Notes: a model not told the origin generated them from the letters alone. 64,000 nt of DNA from Letharia columbiana (GCF_014066305.1 NW_023501149.1:116722-180721); one strand, 5' to 3'; shown: positions 12,781 to 24,929, counted from the first letter of the stretch. A program made the numbers and translations.

Positions 12781-13159
12781 TCTCTATAGAAGGAATATCG
12801 AACGATATATATTTAAACGAATTGAAACCGTCCGATGTCTTGCTCTGACAGCTATTTTATTATTCGAAAGATTTTACTGCGGTAGAAGATAATGTGGAAT
12901 TTACACCACTAATTAGCATATTATCTTTATTTCTTTTTAGTATTTCGATACTTCTTACTATAAGAATATGATCTTTCTCTATTTTTTATAGATAATTATT
13001 ATGAATTAATTCTTTACACTCGATATACCTTTCTAATTAAATCTTAGCGCGCCTCTCTTCGTATATATATATTTATATATAGGTCAAAAACGCATAGTAA
13101 GCGATTAGAGTTTGATTTGACTTAGGGCTAGGGCTAAAATTCGATTTAACTTAGAAAAA
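12781..13159. other. Weakly mutated segment within the AT-rich block
   Basis: CpA and TpG reappear here, so it is less affected by RIP than its surroundings. Positions about 12819-12840 match nearly exactly the tag CGAATTGAAACCGTCCGATG, also found at about 46023 and 47064. No ORF of note is present. Confidence 0.5.
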
Positions 13160-13452
13160 TTCAACTTCATGAATTTAATTCATAGGCCTTTACTTGTACG
13201 TTATTAATATATAAAATAACTTTTTTATTTTCTATTAAATTTTAAAGATTTTTTTTTAAAATTATAGAACGAAATATAAGCTTTTAGATAAAAAAAGAAT
13301 TTCTAAATTTAGTCTTATAATTATTAAAGCGCAAGGAATTCAAATATCGCTTATTAAAGTTCGCTTATTAAAGATCGCTTATTAAATTTACTCGATAGCC
13401 TTAATTTAAAAAAAATTATAAATATAATTTATAAGCCTTTACTCGTATATTA
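13160..13452 (+). repeat. Repeat family A, partial copy lacking the head
   Basis: It contains the core and the tail ending GCCTTTACTCGT. The ACTCGT/ACTTGT tail motif occurs twice (13192 and 13440), so a second tail was fused on the left. Confidence 0.7.
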
Positions 13453-15165
13453 TAATACTATAATTATTTATTAAATTAGAAGATAAGAGAGTATATAAAA
13501 ATATATAGATTAGATATTAATATAAAATATTAAATCTCTTATTACTTCGAGACTCTATTAAGATATCTTTAATTTTAAATTCATTTATTAAGTTATTTAT
13601 ATTATTCTTCTAAGCGATAATAATTTTATCTAAAATAGAATATTTATGAATATATGAATTATAATATCGTAGATTCTTATAAAATAATTTATAATTTTAT
13701 ATATTTAAATTAGTCTTTAGTTTTTTAAATATCGATTTAAGAATAATTATATATAAATTAATACTTTTAAGAATTATAGCTATTTTATAATAAAGCGTTT
13801 AATTAATATAATTATAATAGTTATATCTAATAAAATCAATTTAGAATATATAATAAAGAGAAAGTTATATCGTATTATAAACTAATTTTAAATATTATTT
13901 ATAATATAAATTTAATTAAATATCGATTTTTTACTCTCTAGAGACGTTAAAGTAAATATATAAATAATAATTACTCTCTAGATTTTATATATATATAAAA
14001 TAATTAAATAATTAATACTAATTTATTATATTAAACGCTATAGCGACGAAATTCTTTATAATTATTAATAAGATTTAAGATCTCTAGCGTTAAAGAGTAG
14101 AGAATTTAATTAATAATATACTCTTTAAGATTAATTAAATTATTTATACTTATTTTAATATCTTTATAATCTTATTTTATATTATTTATATTATTTATTT
14201 TAAATATATTAATTTTAGTCTTTTCGCTATCGTAGTACTATTTAATTATTTTATCTTTTTATAATATTATATTATAGCGATTATAATTTAATTTATAAGA
14301 TTTAAATTTTATTATTTAAATTTTATTATTTAAATTTTATTATTTAATTTTATTATATAAATTTTATAATATATAAATAACGCGTAATATAACTAATAAG
14401 TTTTATTAAAGATTAAATAAAATTTATATAAGAGTTAAAAGAATATAAGTTATCGAAAGAATTATTATTAAAAAAGTCTATTAATAGATTTTATAATAGA
14501 GGATCTTCGATAACGTCTTTCTCTCGTTTAAAAGCTTCTTTTTAATGATATTTAAAATTTAATACGTGTTAAGAGACTTTATAATAGAGTAATAGAGAAT
14601 AGATAAAGAAGAAAAATGCGTTTTAAAAGATAGTATCGCTAAAATAAAAGATAATATCGTTAGTTTAAGAGAAGTATATAAAAAAAAAGCTAGAAATTTA
14701 TTTAAGCTCTTTTTAAGAGTTTTTTAATAAATTTATAAATAATAGTAAATAATTATTAAACTCGCTTACGATCTCGATTACTAATAATAATAAATTCGTT
14801 TAGAAATAATTTAAGAGCGTTAATAGAGATTATAAAAGGCGAGTAAAAGAAATAAATATATCTAAAGAATTTAATAATATTTCTATAAGAAATATTAAAT
14901 ATATATATATTTATATTAATAAATTAATAGAGTAATAGAAGAAGAATAATTATATAAATAGATAAAAGAGTTATTATTTAATTTTAAATATATTTAATAT
15001 AACTACGATATTTAAATATTAATTTAATTTATTAATAGTAAACTAATTTTTATAATTTTTATATCGTTAAAAAGTGTAAATTAAGTTTTATAATTTACGA
15101 AATTATATAGTAATAATATTTATAGAAAGATAGTTATTTTAGAATATAAAACTTTTATATATAAA
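13453..15165. other. AT-rich RIP-mutated DNA, nothing recognised
   Basis: No coding pattern is recognisable. A short tandem of TTTAAATTTTATTAT is present at about 14300-14345. Confidence 0.45.
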
Positions 15166-15310
15166 TTATTAATAATAAAGCTTAAGAGAACTAGCGAGCT
15201 AATTTAGTCGATTTAATTAAAGAGCGTAATAACTTTAAATTTATAATTAATTATATATAGAAATTTAAGATTTTATAGCTTAGCTCTATCTTATTCTATT
15301 ATATATATTA
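15166..15310 (-). repeat. Repeat family A, head fragment
   Basis: This is the reverse complement of the family A head: TAGCGAGCTAATTTAGTCGA through AGCTTAGCTCTATCTTATTC. Confidence 0.7.
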
Positions 15311-15359
15311 ATATTCTTAATAAAGTTAATAAGTCTTTAATACGCGATATTTAAATTTG

Positions 15360-15832
15360 TTATCTTTAAATATTTATAAGTTAAATTTAATAATTCTTTT
15401 CTTATTTAAAAGCGTAAATTATATTTTATAATCTCTTAAAATAAATTATAAAAAATAAAAAATATCTTTAAATAAATTAGTATATATCTATTTTTTAATT
15501 AAAGCTATCGAGTAAACTTTAATAATAATATTTAAATTTCTTATTTATTAATAATTATAAGATTTAATTTTAAAATCTTTAAATCGTTAAAAAGTGTAAA
15601 ATACGTATTATAATTTAAAGAAATTTAATTTTAAATAGAAATATAAAACTTATTCTATTAATAAATAATATATGTTAATTTTTTAATAAGAGATTTTAAA
15701 AGAATTAGTAAGCTAACTTAGTTAATTTAATTAAAAAGTAAAATAATCTTTAATTTATAATTAATTATATATATAAATTTAATTTTTTTTAACTTAATTC
15801 TATTTTATTTTTTTATATATATTAATTAATAA
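15360..15832 (-). repeat. Repeat family A copy (minus orientation)
   Basis: Core, head and terminal TCTATTTTATTTTTTTATAT are recognisable in reverse orientation. Its tail side instead resembles the 5' flank of the SINE-like units. Confidence 0.65.
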
Positions 15833-15973
15833 CTGTTTTAAACTATAAGAAATCTCTTATTATTCTTATCTTTTTAAATAATAAATATCTTATATAATGT
15901 AAATCTTCTAGCTAACCATTCTTTTAAATTAAGATTTAATTTCTAAAACTTAGATTAATTCTTAATATCTAGA
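15833..15973. other. AT-rich spacer
   Basis: No feature is seen. Confidence 0.4.
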
Positions 15974-16411
15974 TACGCTATATAATAAAGCGAGATAAGA
16001 CGAGATTTTAAACACTTAATATTATTTCGCTTCGAGATAAGATTTTAACGAAGTAGAGTTAGATCTAGATAATATTCTTTTATTAAATAATAAAGATATT
16101 CTATTATTCTTATTAAGCGTTTAATTATATTAGCTTAAAGCTATTACTCTTATAATATTTTTATAATATTTCTATAGCGCTTTTATAACGTTTCTTTAAA
16201 TCTAATCTAATATATCTTATTATATTACTAAATATCTATATCTTAGACTTTAATTTAAACTATAATATTATATTATATACTCGATTTTATTATAGTTCTT
16301 AATATATAATATTAAAATTTAGAGAAGTCGCTTATAAATACTAAGAACTAGTTAAGATAGCGAGATATATCTTAAAATCTCGTCGAGATTTTCTTCTTTA
16401 TTACGTAGCGG
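15974..16411 (+). mobile_element. MITE family B, copy 2
   Basis: It starts TACGCTATATAATAAAGCGA, carries the shared ATTATTTCGCTTCGAGAT block and ends near TTATTACGTAGCG, the inverted end. It has the same orientation as copy 1. Confidence 0.75.
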
Positions 16412-16818
16412 GTTAAGATTTATAGCGTGAAATTTTTAGAAATTCGATAAAGCTATAAAGGTTTTATAGTAATTAAGAAATTACTTTTAAATAAGATCGA
16501 TCTAGCGTCTAACTTATCGATATTAATATTATAATTAATAGTTTATTTTATATTCGATATAATATTATTCTCGATATAAGAATATTTATAATTTTTAATA
16601 GATTTAAATTTTAAAAAAGATTTTCTTACTTATTAACGTTTTTTTCTCTACTTTTATTCTTAGATTATAGTCTTTTAATTCTTTTTAAAAATAGTTCTAG
16701 TTCTTTAATAATTTCGATAACTATCTCTCTTCTTATATTTATCTCTCTCTTTTTTTAAAGAATAAATATACTTAGATAGATTCGATAATATTACTTATAT
16801 CGTATATATTATATATAG
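16412..16818. other. AT-rich RIP-mutated DNA, nothing recognised
   Basis: No assignable repeat or coding pattern is seen. Confidence 0.4.
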
Positions 16819-17090
16819 CGATTAAGAAGATATAAAAAATTTAAACTTAGAATTTTATAACTTTTACTTCTTTTCTTTAAAAATCTATATCTTAATAATC
16901 GATTTATAGAATCTTATAATTCTTAAAGCTCTATAACGAGGCTAGTCTATTTTATACGAGATTACTTTAAAATACGATAATTTATATATAAAATATCGAG
17001 TGAGATTAGAGATATCTTATATCTTTTAAGATAATATCTCGAAAATTACTTAAATTCCATATTAAATATTATATCTTTTTGACTATTAAC
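16819..17090 (+). repeat. Repeat D, copy 1
   Basis: About 270 bp that aligns with 42662-42928, including TTTATAGAATCTTATAATTC and ATCTCGAAAATTACTTAAAT. The ends of the second copy are short inverted repeats resembling those of the CTAG element, so it may be a related MITE. Confidence 0.65.
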
Positions 17091-18600
17091 TATATATATC
17101 TAAAAATCTAATATAAAATACGCTCTACTATATTCGCTTATCTATCTTTAAATAAATTTACTTCGAGTTATAATAATCGTAGAGATTATTATTATTATAG
17201 TATTAGATATACTTAAATATAATTTAAATATAAGATTATAGATTACTTTTTATAACGTATATTTAATAGTCTTTACTATTTATTTCTATTTAAAATATTC
17301 TATAATAAATAAAATACTAGTACTTATATTTATAGATTACGTTAAATATCTTATCGCTTTCGAGATTTATAATATAAAATAGAGTAGACTTTAACGTATA
17401 ATTACGCGTATTTACATTTATCTAATAATCTAAATATCTACTTCGATTAAACTTTTATAAATAAGTTATATAAAGAGAAAAATAATTATAAATAGATTTT
17501 ATAATAAGAAAGATAATTATTTATAGAGGAGTTTATAGTTCTTTTAATATTAAGAACTTCGTTTTTACTAGTAATTAACTTTTTACTTATATTTTAATCT
17601 TAATTATAATCTATTTTAGTAAACGTAGAAGAGTTTTAATATAAATAATCTAATATTAACTATCTTATCTTCTTTTTCTCTTTTTTCTATTATTAATATT
17701 ATTAAGTAACTTACTTATAAAAGAGATAGAGATCGATAAAAAAATTCATTTAATCGTTAAGATATTTTGAATATCTCTAAATTAGATATATTCTCTAAAA
17801 TTAAGAAATCTCTTTACTTAACTATTTATAGATCGAATTATTTTCTCTCTAGCTTTATCGAATATAAAAAACTTTATAATTTTTAAATATATCTTTTATA
17901 ATAGTCTTTTTAATATAGTAGTAAAAGTTTATACTAATAATAATATTTTATCTATTATACTTATTCTATTTATCTTTAATATAATAATCTCTAAATTTAA
18001 AATCTAGTTAAGAAGCTCTATCTATATTTAACACTTCGCTTAAAATAATTTTCTAATAACTTTTTAGATATAACTATTATTACGATATTATATTATTTAT
18101 AAATTTCTTTATCTTAGCGAAGATATACTATTAAGCTACTTCGATTAATATAATTATTTTACTATTTTACTTTATTAACTACTTATATTTCTAGAGATTA
18201 ATATTAATTATATCTTTATAGCTTTTTAATTATATACTAAGTAAGAGTTTAAAAAACTCGAGATAAAAGATAATATAAAAGAAGCTTAATATTTATATTA
18301 TTACGCGATAAGTTTTAATATAAATAAAGATCGAGATTTACTTAGATAATTCGTATTCTTATTATAAATAAATACTATAATCTCGGATTTTAGACGATAT
18401 TAAGCTTCTTTAAAACTTCGAAAAGATAAATATAATAAAGGTATTAAAAGATATCGTAATATAGAGTAGATTTTCAAGCATATATCTCTTCTAATATTTA
18501 AAGATTATAAGATTAACGGCGAATAATATAGAGATTATATTCTATTAAATCGTCTATATATATACGTCGAGAAAGTTATAAAAAGAAATTCTAGTAAAAA
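17091..18600. other. AT-rich RIP-mutated DNA, probably the 5' part of the transposon relic
   Basis: No motif could be read with confidence. Its position directly upstream of the Tc1/mariner-like C-terminus suggests it includes the rest of that element. Confidence 0.35.
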
Positions 18601-18960
18601 TATATAAGTAATTAAGAATAATACTTCTATTTATATTAAAGTAGCTAGACTATATTAAGAAGAACGAGAACGACGTAATATTAAGAAGGTGAATTAAACT
18701 TCTAACTTATCGAATCTATACTAGATTAAGTTATTATAGAACCTCTTAAAGAACGATTTATAGTTACGATAGCGGAAAATTAAGAATATAAGTAAGGCTT
18801 TTAAAGATAAGATTAGAGAGGAGCTGGAATAAGAGTAAAACTTCTCTATAAATCGACGTTATAATAAGTAAGTTATAGCCCGCTAACGAGGTAAATTAAA
18901 GCTCTACTATAAGCTAAAAGATAGTAATAAGTTTAGAGAATAAATATCTCTCTTCTAAAG
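18601..18960 (+). pseudogene. Tc1/mariner-like (DDE) transposase C-terminus, RIP-inactivated
   Basis: On the plus strand the decayed reading frame from about 18680 shows a pattern like the third catalytic block of Tc1/mariner transposases: a stretch resembling W-x-x-x-SPDLNPIE, then W-x-x-LK, basic residues, and the alpha-helical tail with KAFKDKIREELE (about 18790-18830), followed by an NRR...R-x-G-K region. Stops occur where Trp, Gln or Arg codons are expected, as RIP would produce. Such enzymes cut and paste at TA sites. The element is dead. The assignment rests on pattern reading of a mutated sequence. Confidence 0.6.
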
Positions 18961-19442
18961 TATCTTTTACTAGTATTCTTCTATTTAAAATTCTTTATAG
19001 TTATAATACGCCTAGTTATAATAGTCTTCTTATACTCTAGACGACGTTCTAGTAAATTCTTCTCTTATTCACGATTTATCTAGTTTAGAAAGACTATTCT
19101 ATTAAGTATTATAATATCGAAAAGGGAGATTTAAGAGATATCGATCTAACGAAGAGTAAATATAATATTATTATCTATTTAAGAGCGGCGATAATTAATT
19201 AAGAAGTTATTTAAGATCTCTAACTAATTAATTAGATAGTAGTAAAGCTAATATAGTTACTTATATATAAATATAACTATTTCTATTACTATTATCTCGA
19301 TATTCGAATATTTAATAAGAGAAAGTAGCTTTCTTCTTTATTATTTTAGTATAATTTTACGAGAAATTAGATAGTTTAATTAGTGGGTTCTCCCGCCGCT
19401 ACTAAGCGAGAGAACTTACTTCTAAAATCCACGAGTACGTTC
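18961..19442. other. AT-rich DNA grading into a less mutated segment
   Basis: No gene is seen. At 19381-19442 the sequence becomes GC-balanced (GGTTCTCCCGCCGCTACTAA) and leads directly into the minisatellite. Confidence 0.4.
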
Positions 19443-20015
19443 GAGTGCTAATATTTCGTATTCGTATTTTTTTCGAAATCTCTTCAAACGTACTTGATGT
19501 ACGTTCGGGTACTGATATTTCGTATTCGTATTTTTCTTCGAAATCTCTTCAAACGTACTTGATGTACGTTCGGGGTGCTGATATTTCGTATTCGTATTTT
19601 TATTCGAAATCTCTTCAAACGTACTTGATGTACGTTCGGGTGGTGATATTTCGTATTCGTATTTTTCTTAGATTTTTTTGAATCCTCTTCAAACGTACTT
19701 GATGTACGTTCGGATGGTGATATTTCGTATTCGTATTTTTCTTCGAAATCTCTTCAAACGTACTTGATGTACGTTCGGGTACTGATATTTCGTATTCGTA
19801 TTTTTCTTCGAAATCTCTTTAAACGTACTTAATGTACGTTCGAATTCTAATATTTTATATTCGTATTATTAATAATTTTTTTTTTCGAAATCTCTTTAAT
19901 CGTATTTAATATATATTCTAATTCTAATATACGTATTATTAATAATTTTCTTCTTTCGAAATCTCTTTAAATATACTTAATATACGTTCTAGTTCTAATA
20001 TTCATATTATTAACA
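19443..20015 (+). repeat. 65-bp minisatellite, about nine units, decaying to the right
   Basis: The unit contains GATATTTCGTATTCGTATTT, GAAATCTCTTCAAACG and the inverted repeat ACGTAC-TTGAT-GTACGT. The first six or seven units are nearly identical and not RIP-mutated. Unit five carries a small rearrangement (TTAGATTTTTTTGAATCC). The last two or three units are strongly AT-converted and have gained ATTATTAATAATTTT. The open frame across the array is a by-product of the period (one unit is not a multiple of three but spacers vary) and is not treated as a gene. Confidence 0.9.
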
Positions 20016-20039
20016 ATTTTTTTCTTAAATTATAGACCG

Positions 20040-20201
20040 TAACTTACGCTTTCTAAATATAAAAAAATCTTAAAATTTAATCTTATAATTATCTAAAGAT
20101 AAGATATTTAAATATCGCTTATTAAAGATTATTTATTAAATTTACTCGATAGCTCTAATTAAAAAAATAGATTATAAATTTAATTTATAGATTTACTCGT
20201 T
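20040..20201 (+). repeat. Repeat family A, core-tail fragment
   Basis: It contains the core end and the tail GATTTACTCGTTA, joined directly to the end of the minisatellite. Confidence 0.6.
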
Positions 20202-20629
20202 ATAGAATAAAAGAGTTAAAAGAGTAGCGAAGAGAGAGTTAATTAATTAGATATTTAGCGTTTATTTATAAGATTAAGATTTTAATAATAGTAGAATTCT
20301 AGAATAATTAAAAAATAATAAAATAATAAATAGATAATTACGCTTCGTAATTATTAATAAAAAAATTATTTAAAAAGAAAGAATATAGAAGAAGCGACGA
20401 GCTATATATTTCTTTAAGTACTACTTATTTTTAATATTACGATACTAAGTATTAATTAACTAAGTCGTTTTTTCGAATCTCGAATTTTATTTAAATAGAC
20501 TTAGATTTAATTAGTATTTAAATATATAATCTTTAAGTTAATTTCGCTTTAGTTAGAGAGCTTATAAGCGTTAATTAAAAAGCTTACTTTCTTATTACTT
20601 AAAAGTATAAATTATAAATTATAAATTAA
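20202..20629. other. AT-rich RIP-mutated DNA, nothing recognised
   Basis: No gene or assignable repeat is seen. Confidence 0.4.
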
Positions 20630-20842
20630 AAAGAAAATTAAAATATTTTAATAGAAAAAAGAGAATTTATACTAATAATAAGTTTTTTAAAAAGTTAATT
20701 AACTTTAAATTAATTTAAATCTAATTAATTAAAATTATTTTAAATTATTTATTTTTATTTTTATTTTTAAAATTTATAGAGTTTTAATTAATTTTATAAT
20801 TTTTTAGCGAGAGAGATTAATATTTTTAAATTAAGAATAAAA
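20630..20842 (-). mobile_element. SINE-like unit 2, body (left part of a split copy)
   Basis: This is the reverse-orientation body, homologous to 21590-21770 and to 38460-38670. It ends in the middle of the tRNA-like B-box region, where MITE B interrupts it; the remainder resumes at 21352. Confidence 0.65.
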
Positions 20843-21351
20843 TACGCTATATAATAAGATAAGAAATCTTAATAAGATTTTAGAAAGGGGTTAAGGTAGA
20901 GATAAGATTTTAAATCGAGATTTCGAGTTTTCTTAAAATCTCGACCTCGTCTCGATCTAGAATTACGATTTTAAGATATATTTTAATAATTTTAGTAAAT
21001 TTTATATATCTTAAAATAGAATATAGAATATAATATTATAATTTAAATTAGAGTATAAGATAAAGATAATTAAAAAGATAATTAGAAGATATATAAGATT
21101 ATATTTATAAGAGTATTATAGAAAATTTATAAAGATAATAGTTTTAAGCTAATTTAATTAATAGATTTAATAAAAATAATAATCTTAAACTAATCTAATT
21201 AATAGACTTAACGAAAATTTTAGAAATATTTTATTATCTCGATAAAATAACTTTATCTTAATCTTATCTTATTTTATTAAAATCTCGACTTAAAGCGAAG
21301 TAATATTAAATATTTAAAATCTCGCTTTATTTTATCTCGTTAAAAAGCGTA
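20843..21351 (-). mobile_element. MITE family B, copy 3, inserted in a SINE-like unit
   Basis: It has TACGCT on the left and AGCGTA on the right. It is flanked by GAATAAAA (20835-20842) and GAATAAAG (21352-21359). The uninterrupted SINE-like copy at 38 kb reads (complement) GAACGAAG at this spot, so the flanks are an 8-bp target duplication later changed by RIP. An 8-bp duplication is typical of hAT-type DNA transposons. Confidence 0.8.
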
Positions 21352-21600
21352 GAATAAAGCGAAATAGTTTTAAAATTTATTATAATTATTATTACTTAAT
21401 TATTTAAATTTATATTAAAAGATATTCTTAATAAAGTAGATAAGTTTTTAATAAGTAATATTTAAATTTCTTATCTTTAAATACTTATAAGACTAAATTT
21501 AAAAAGTTTACTTTTTATTTAAAAGCTTAAATTACGCTCTATATTTTTAAAAAAAAAATTAAAAACTTTAATAGAAAAAGAGAAAGTTATATTTATAACT
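21352..21600 (-). mobile_element. SINE-like unit 2, tRNA-like head and upstream module
   Basis: It continues the split copy: GCGAAATAG and the complement of a degraded A box (TTACTTAATTA, 21392-21402), then the module ending in AGACTAAATTT that is shared with family A. Confidence 0.6.
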
Positions 21601-21990
21601 AGTTTTTAAGAAGTTAATTAATTTTAAATTAATTTAGATTTAATTAATAAGAGTTTAATTTTATTATCTATTATATTTTTTTTATATTACTTTATTTAAT
21701 TTTTATTAACTTTACGATTCTTACGATTTTATAATAAAAGAGATTTATAAATTCGAACTTAGAACGAAGTGAGATAATTTTAAATTTTATTAAATTTATT
21801 ATTACTCGACTATCTCTATTTATATTAAAGAATATTCTTAATAGAGTAGATAAGCTTTCAATTAGTTATATTTAAACTCTTTATCTTAAAATATTTATAA
21901 AACTAAATTTACTATTTTATATTTTATTTAGAAGCCTAAATAATATTCTATAATTTAGAAAAATAATATTAAAACCTTAATAAATAATAA
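21601..21990 (-). mobile_element. SINE-like unit 1 (tRNA-derived), in tandem with unit 2
   Basis: Read on the minus strand, it shows an A-box-like TAGTCGAGTAA (21802-21812) and a B-box-like AGTTCGAAT (about 21751-21760), spaced as in a tRNA with a long variable arm (Ser or Leu class). A body with AATCGTAA repeats follows. It joins unit 2 head-to-tail. It is RIP-mutated and surely inactive. Confidence 0.6.
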
Positions 21991-22029
21991 AAGAGTTATT
22001 TTAAAATTAAATAATATATATCTACTCTT

Positions 22030-22375
22030 TAATTAAGACTATTAACTATCGAGTAAATTTAACTAGCGAACTTTAATAAGTAATATTTAAATTCTATATT
22101 TTTAAAAACTTATATAATTAAGTTTTATAGTTTTTTTAATATTAAAAACTATAAACTATAAGTTATAATTTAAAAAATAAATTTAAAAAATTTAATAGAG
22201 ATAAATAAAGTTATTAAAGAGTTAAAAGTAGAGTAAAAGATTTTAATAATTATAAATATTAATTTATTAACTCGAGATATATTTTTAAAAAGCGTAAACT
22301 TAATAAATTTATAATTAATTATATATATAAATTTAAGATTTAATAGCTTAGCTTTATTTTATTTTTTTATATATT
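22030..22375 (-). repeat. Repeat family A copy (minus orientation)
   Basis: The tail (ACTATCGAGTAAATTTAACT), core and head with final TTAGCTTTATTTTATTTTTT are recognisable. Confidence 0.65.
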
Positions 22376-22389
22376 TTAATAACTTAATT

Positions 22390-23942
22390 ATAAAGCTTTA
22401 TTTAAATCTTTACTATTAATTAATTAATATTTAGATTATATTAACTAAGCTAGATAAGCTTCTTATATTTATAATACGCTTAGAGAATAATAAGAAAAAG
22501 TAATATTCTTCTAGATAATATAAAGTAAATAATATTTCTACTTTATAAAAAGGTTAAGATTAAGAAAATTAAAATTCTAAATATAACGAATTATAGTTAT
22601 TACGAAGATAAAATAATTTTAATTTAAAAAATAGATAGACTTAAGATTATAAATTTAAGAATAAATTTATAAATAATAAATTTTATTTAAATACTATAAA
22701 CTATTATAATTATAGAGAAAAAGCTTATTATATTAATATCTATATTAAATTAAAAAAATAGAAAATAAATAGAATTAATAGAATATTAATTAATTTAATT
22801 AATAATTATAAGCTTTATATAATTACCTCGATAAGAGAAAAAAAGTTTCTATTAATAACTTTATAACGACGAGAATAAAAATAAAAATAGTATTTATTTT
22901 ATCGTTAATCTATAGAAATAAAGTACTTTTAAATATTTAAGCTAATTTATAAATTTCTATCGAAACTTATTTTAATAATAGTATAGAGGTAAATCTATTA
23001 AGTTAATATTTTATAATTAAGTAAAATCTAATTAAAATTAATAATTTCTTATTAAAATCTATATAAGTAAATAGAATATAAATTTATTACTATAATATCT
23101 ATTTAATTATCTATCGCTTATAAAATAGTTAAGAATATTTTTTCTATACTATTAATAAGAAAGATCTCTTAATAATTTAAAATCTTTCTATTTTAATTAA
23201 TAAGCTAATAAAGATAAATATAAAAGATAAAACTAATACTTTAATATCGAAAAATAATTACTTAAGATTCTAGCGCTTTAATAATTTATAAATATTTTTA
23301 AAGAGTATAAGACTATTTAAATATTAGTTATAGTCGAAATAAAGGTTATAAATAAGAAATATAAAATTAATATAATTAAAATATAAAGTATTTATATAAA
23401 TAGCGTAAATGTTAATTTTAAATTTTCTAAAAAGTTATAAGAATATAAAAATATATTCTTAACTTAGAAAGTAGATTAATTATTATTATATAAAGATTAT
23501 AATTATATTATCGAAATTATAGCGAACTTATTATTTAATTTATTATATAATTTATTTAATATAAAGTTATAATATTAAGAATAGATTTTAATAAAGTCTT
23601 AGCGAAGAGTTAAATTTAATAATTTACGAGTCTAATATAAGCTCTAATTCTATTTATTTACTAAAAAAATTTATATTTATATATTAATTATCGTAAACTA
23701 AATATAATTATTATTAATAATCGATATCTATTAATTATTTATTCGTAATTAGCGAGATACTTAATCGTTTAAATCTCTTTAAATAATATATAAAATTCGA
23801 TTTAAAGAATACTTATTATTATTTATAATTTTATAAATATAATAAGTAAAAGATAGTATTTTCTATATAATATAAGTACTTTAAATATCTAATAATATTT
23901 TTTAACTTAATTAATATCTTTATAATCTTTTAAGCTTATATT
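22390..23942 (+). pseudogene. Ty3/gypsy Gag to reverse transcriptase, RIP-inactivated fragment
   Basis: It is the reverse complement of the region around 34.1-36.0 kb in the gypsy element at 29-37 kb. A Gag CCHC zinc knuckle is recognisable at 22702-22743, with all four zinc ligands read as Tyr. The reverse-transcriptase block with NYRKLN and NNRYL lies at about 23680-23730, and the palm region follows to 23942. There a CTAG element splits it; a few more RT codons appear at 25818-25905. Stops are frequent, as expected from RIP. The element encoded structural protein and polymerase for retrotransposition through an RNA intermediate; it is dead now. Confidence 0.7.
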
Positions 23943-24159
23943 TACTAGTCGAAAAGATATAATATAATATAGAATATTAATCTATTATACTATACTCTAA
24001 TATAATAAAGATTATTAAGATTTATATAATCTTATATCTAATATAATATGAAATCTTAATGAAATATCTTACGATATAGTATATCTATAATATTATATTA
24101 TAAAATAATATATATATAAGATATTCTTACTAAGATTTCTATATTTAGAAGTATAAGTA

Positions 24160-24790
24160 GCTATTCTAATTATTATTCTAGCTAATTATAGCTATTACTA
24201 TTATCTACTATAACTATTATTATTATAACTACTATTATTATAACTACTATTATTCTAACTATTATTATTATAGCTATTACTACTATAACTATCTCTATTA
24301 TAACTATCTCTATTATAACTATCTCTATTATAATTACTTCTATTATAGCTATTACTACTATAGCTATTACTATTATAACTATTACTATTATAGCTATTAT
24401 ATAATAGTAAGCTATTTTAATAATAAATAGTAATAACTATAATAGTAGTAGCTATAATAGTAATAGCTATTAGAATATTAGATATATAATATATAAAATA
24501 AATAAATTAATTCTCTAGAACCTCTTCGAGACTAGGTTCTAAATATAGTATAAAATTAGATAGCTAGAAAATATAATAACTGAAATACGCGAGGGCTATA
24601 TTTTAATAGTAGATATAATAGTAATAGATATAATAGTAGTAGATATAATAGTAATAGGTATAATAGTAATAGATATTATAGTAATAGATATAATAGTAAT
24701 AGATATAATAGTAATAGATATTAGTAGTAATAGATATAATAGTAGTAGTTATTAATAGTAATAGCTATAATAGAGATAGAGGTAAATTTT
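24160..24790. repeat. Degenerate 15-18 bp tandem arrays, partly inverted
   Basis: Units of the type ATAACTATTACTATT run from about 24160 to 24410; their complement (AATAGTAATAGATAT type) runs from 24415 to 24480 and 24600 to 24780. Between them lies the internal block around AGAACCTCTTCGAGACTAGG that is shared with the 34.6 kb copy. A similar array recurs at 25430-25570. Confidence 0.8.
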
Positions 24791-24929
24791 ATAAATTTAT
24801 ACTCTATATTATATTTTCATATTTCTTATTAAAAAAATAGAATATAAATTTGTAAGTTATTAGTCTTTAGGTTATGAATTTATAAGTTATTATTTCTTAG
24901 AGTATAAAAATATAAGATATTATTAACAT

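Noticed and set aside
13121..13136. Telomere-like TTAGGG with CTAGGG
   Set aside because: Only one true TTAGGG is present, in the middle of repeats; no array.
19445..19681. ORF across the minisatellite with repeated RIRIFFEISS-like units
   Set aside because: It is produced by the repeat period, begins at a non-ATG codon and does not continue through the array.
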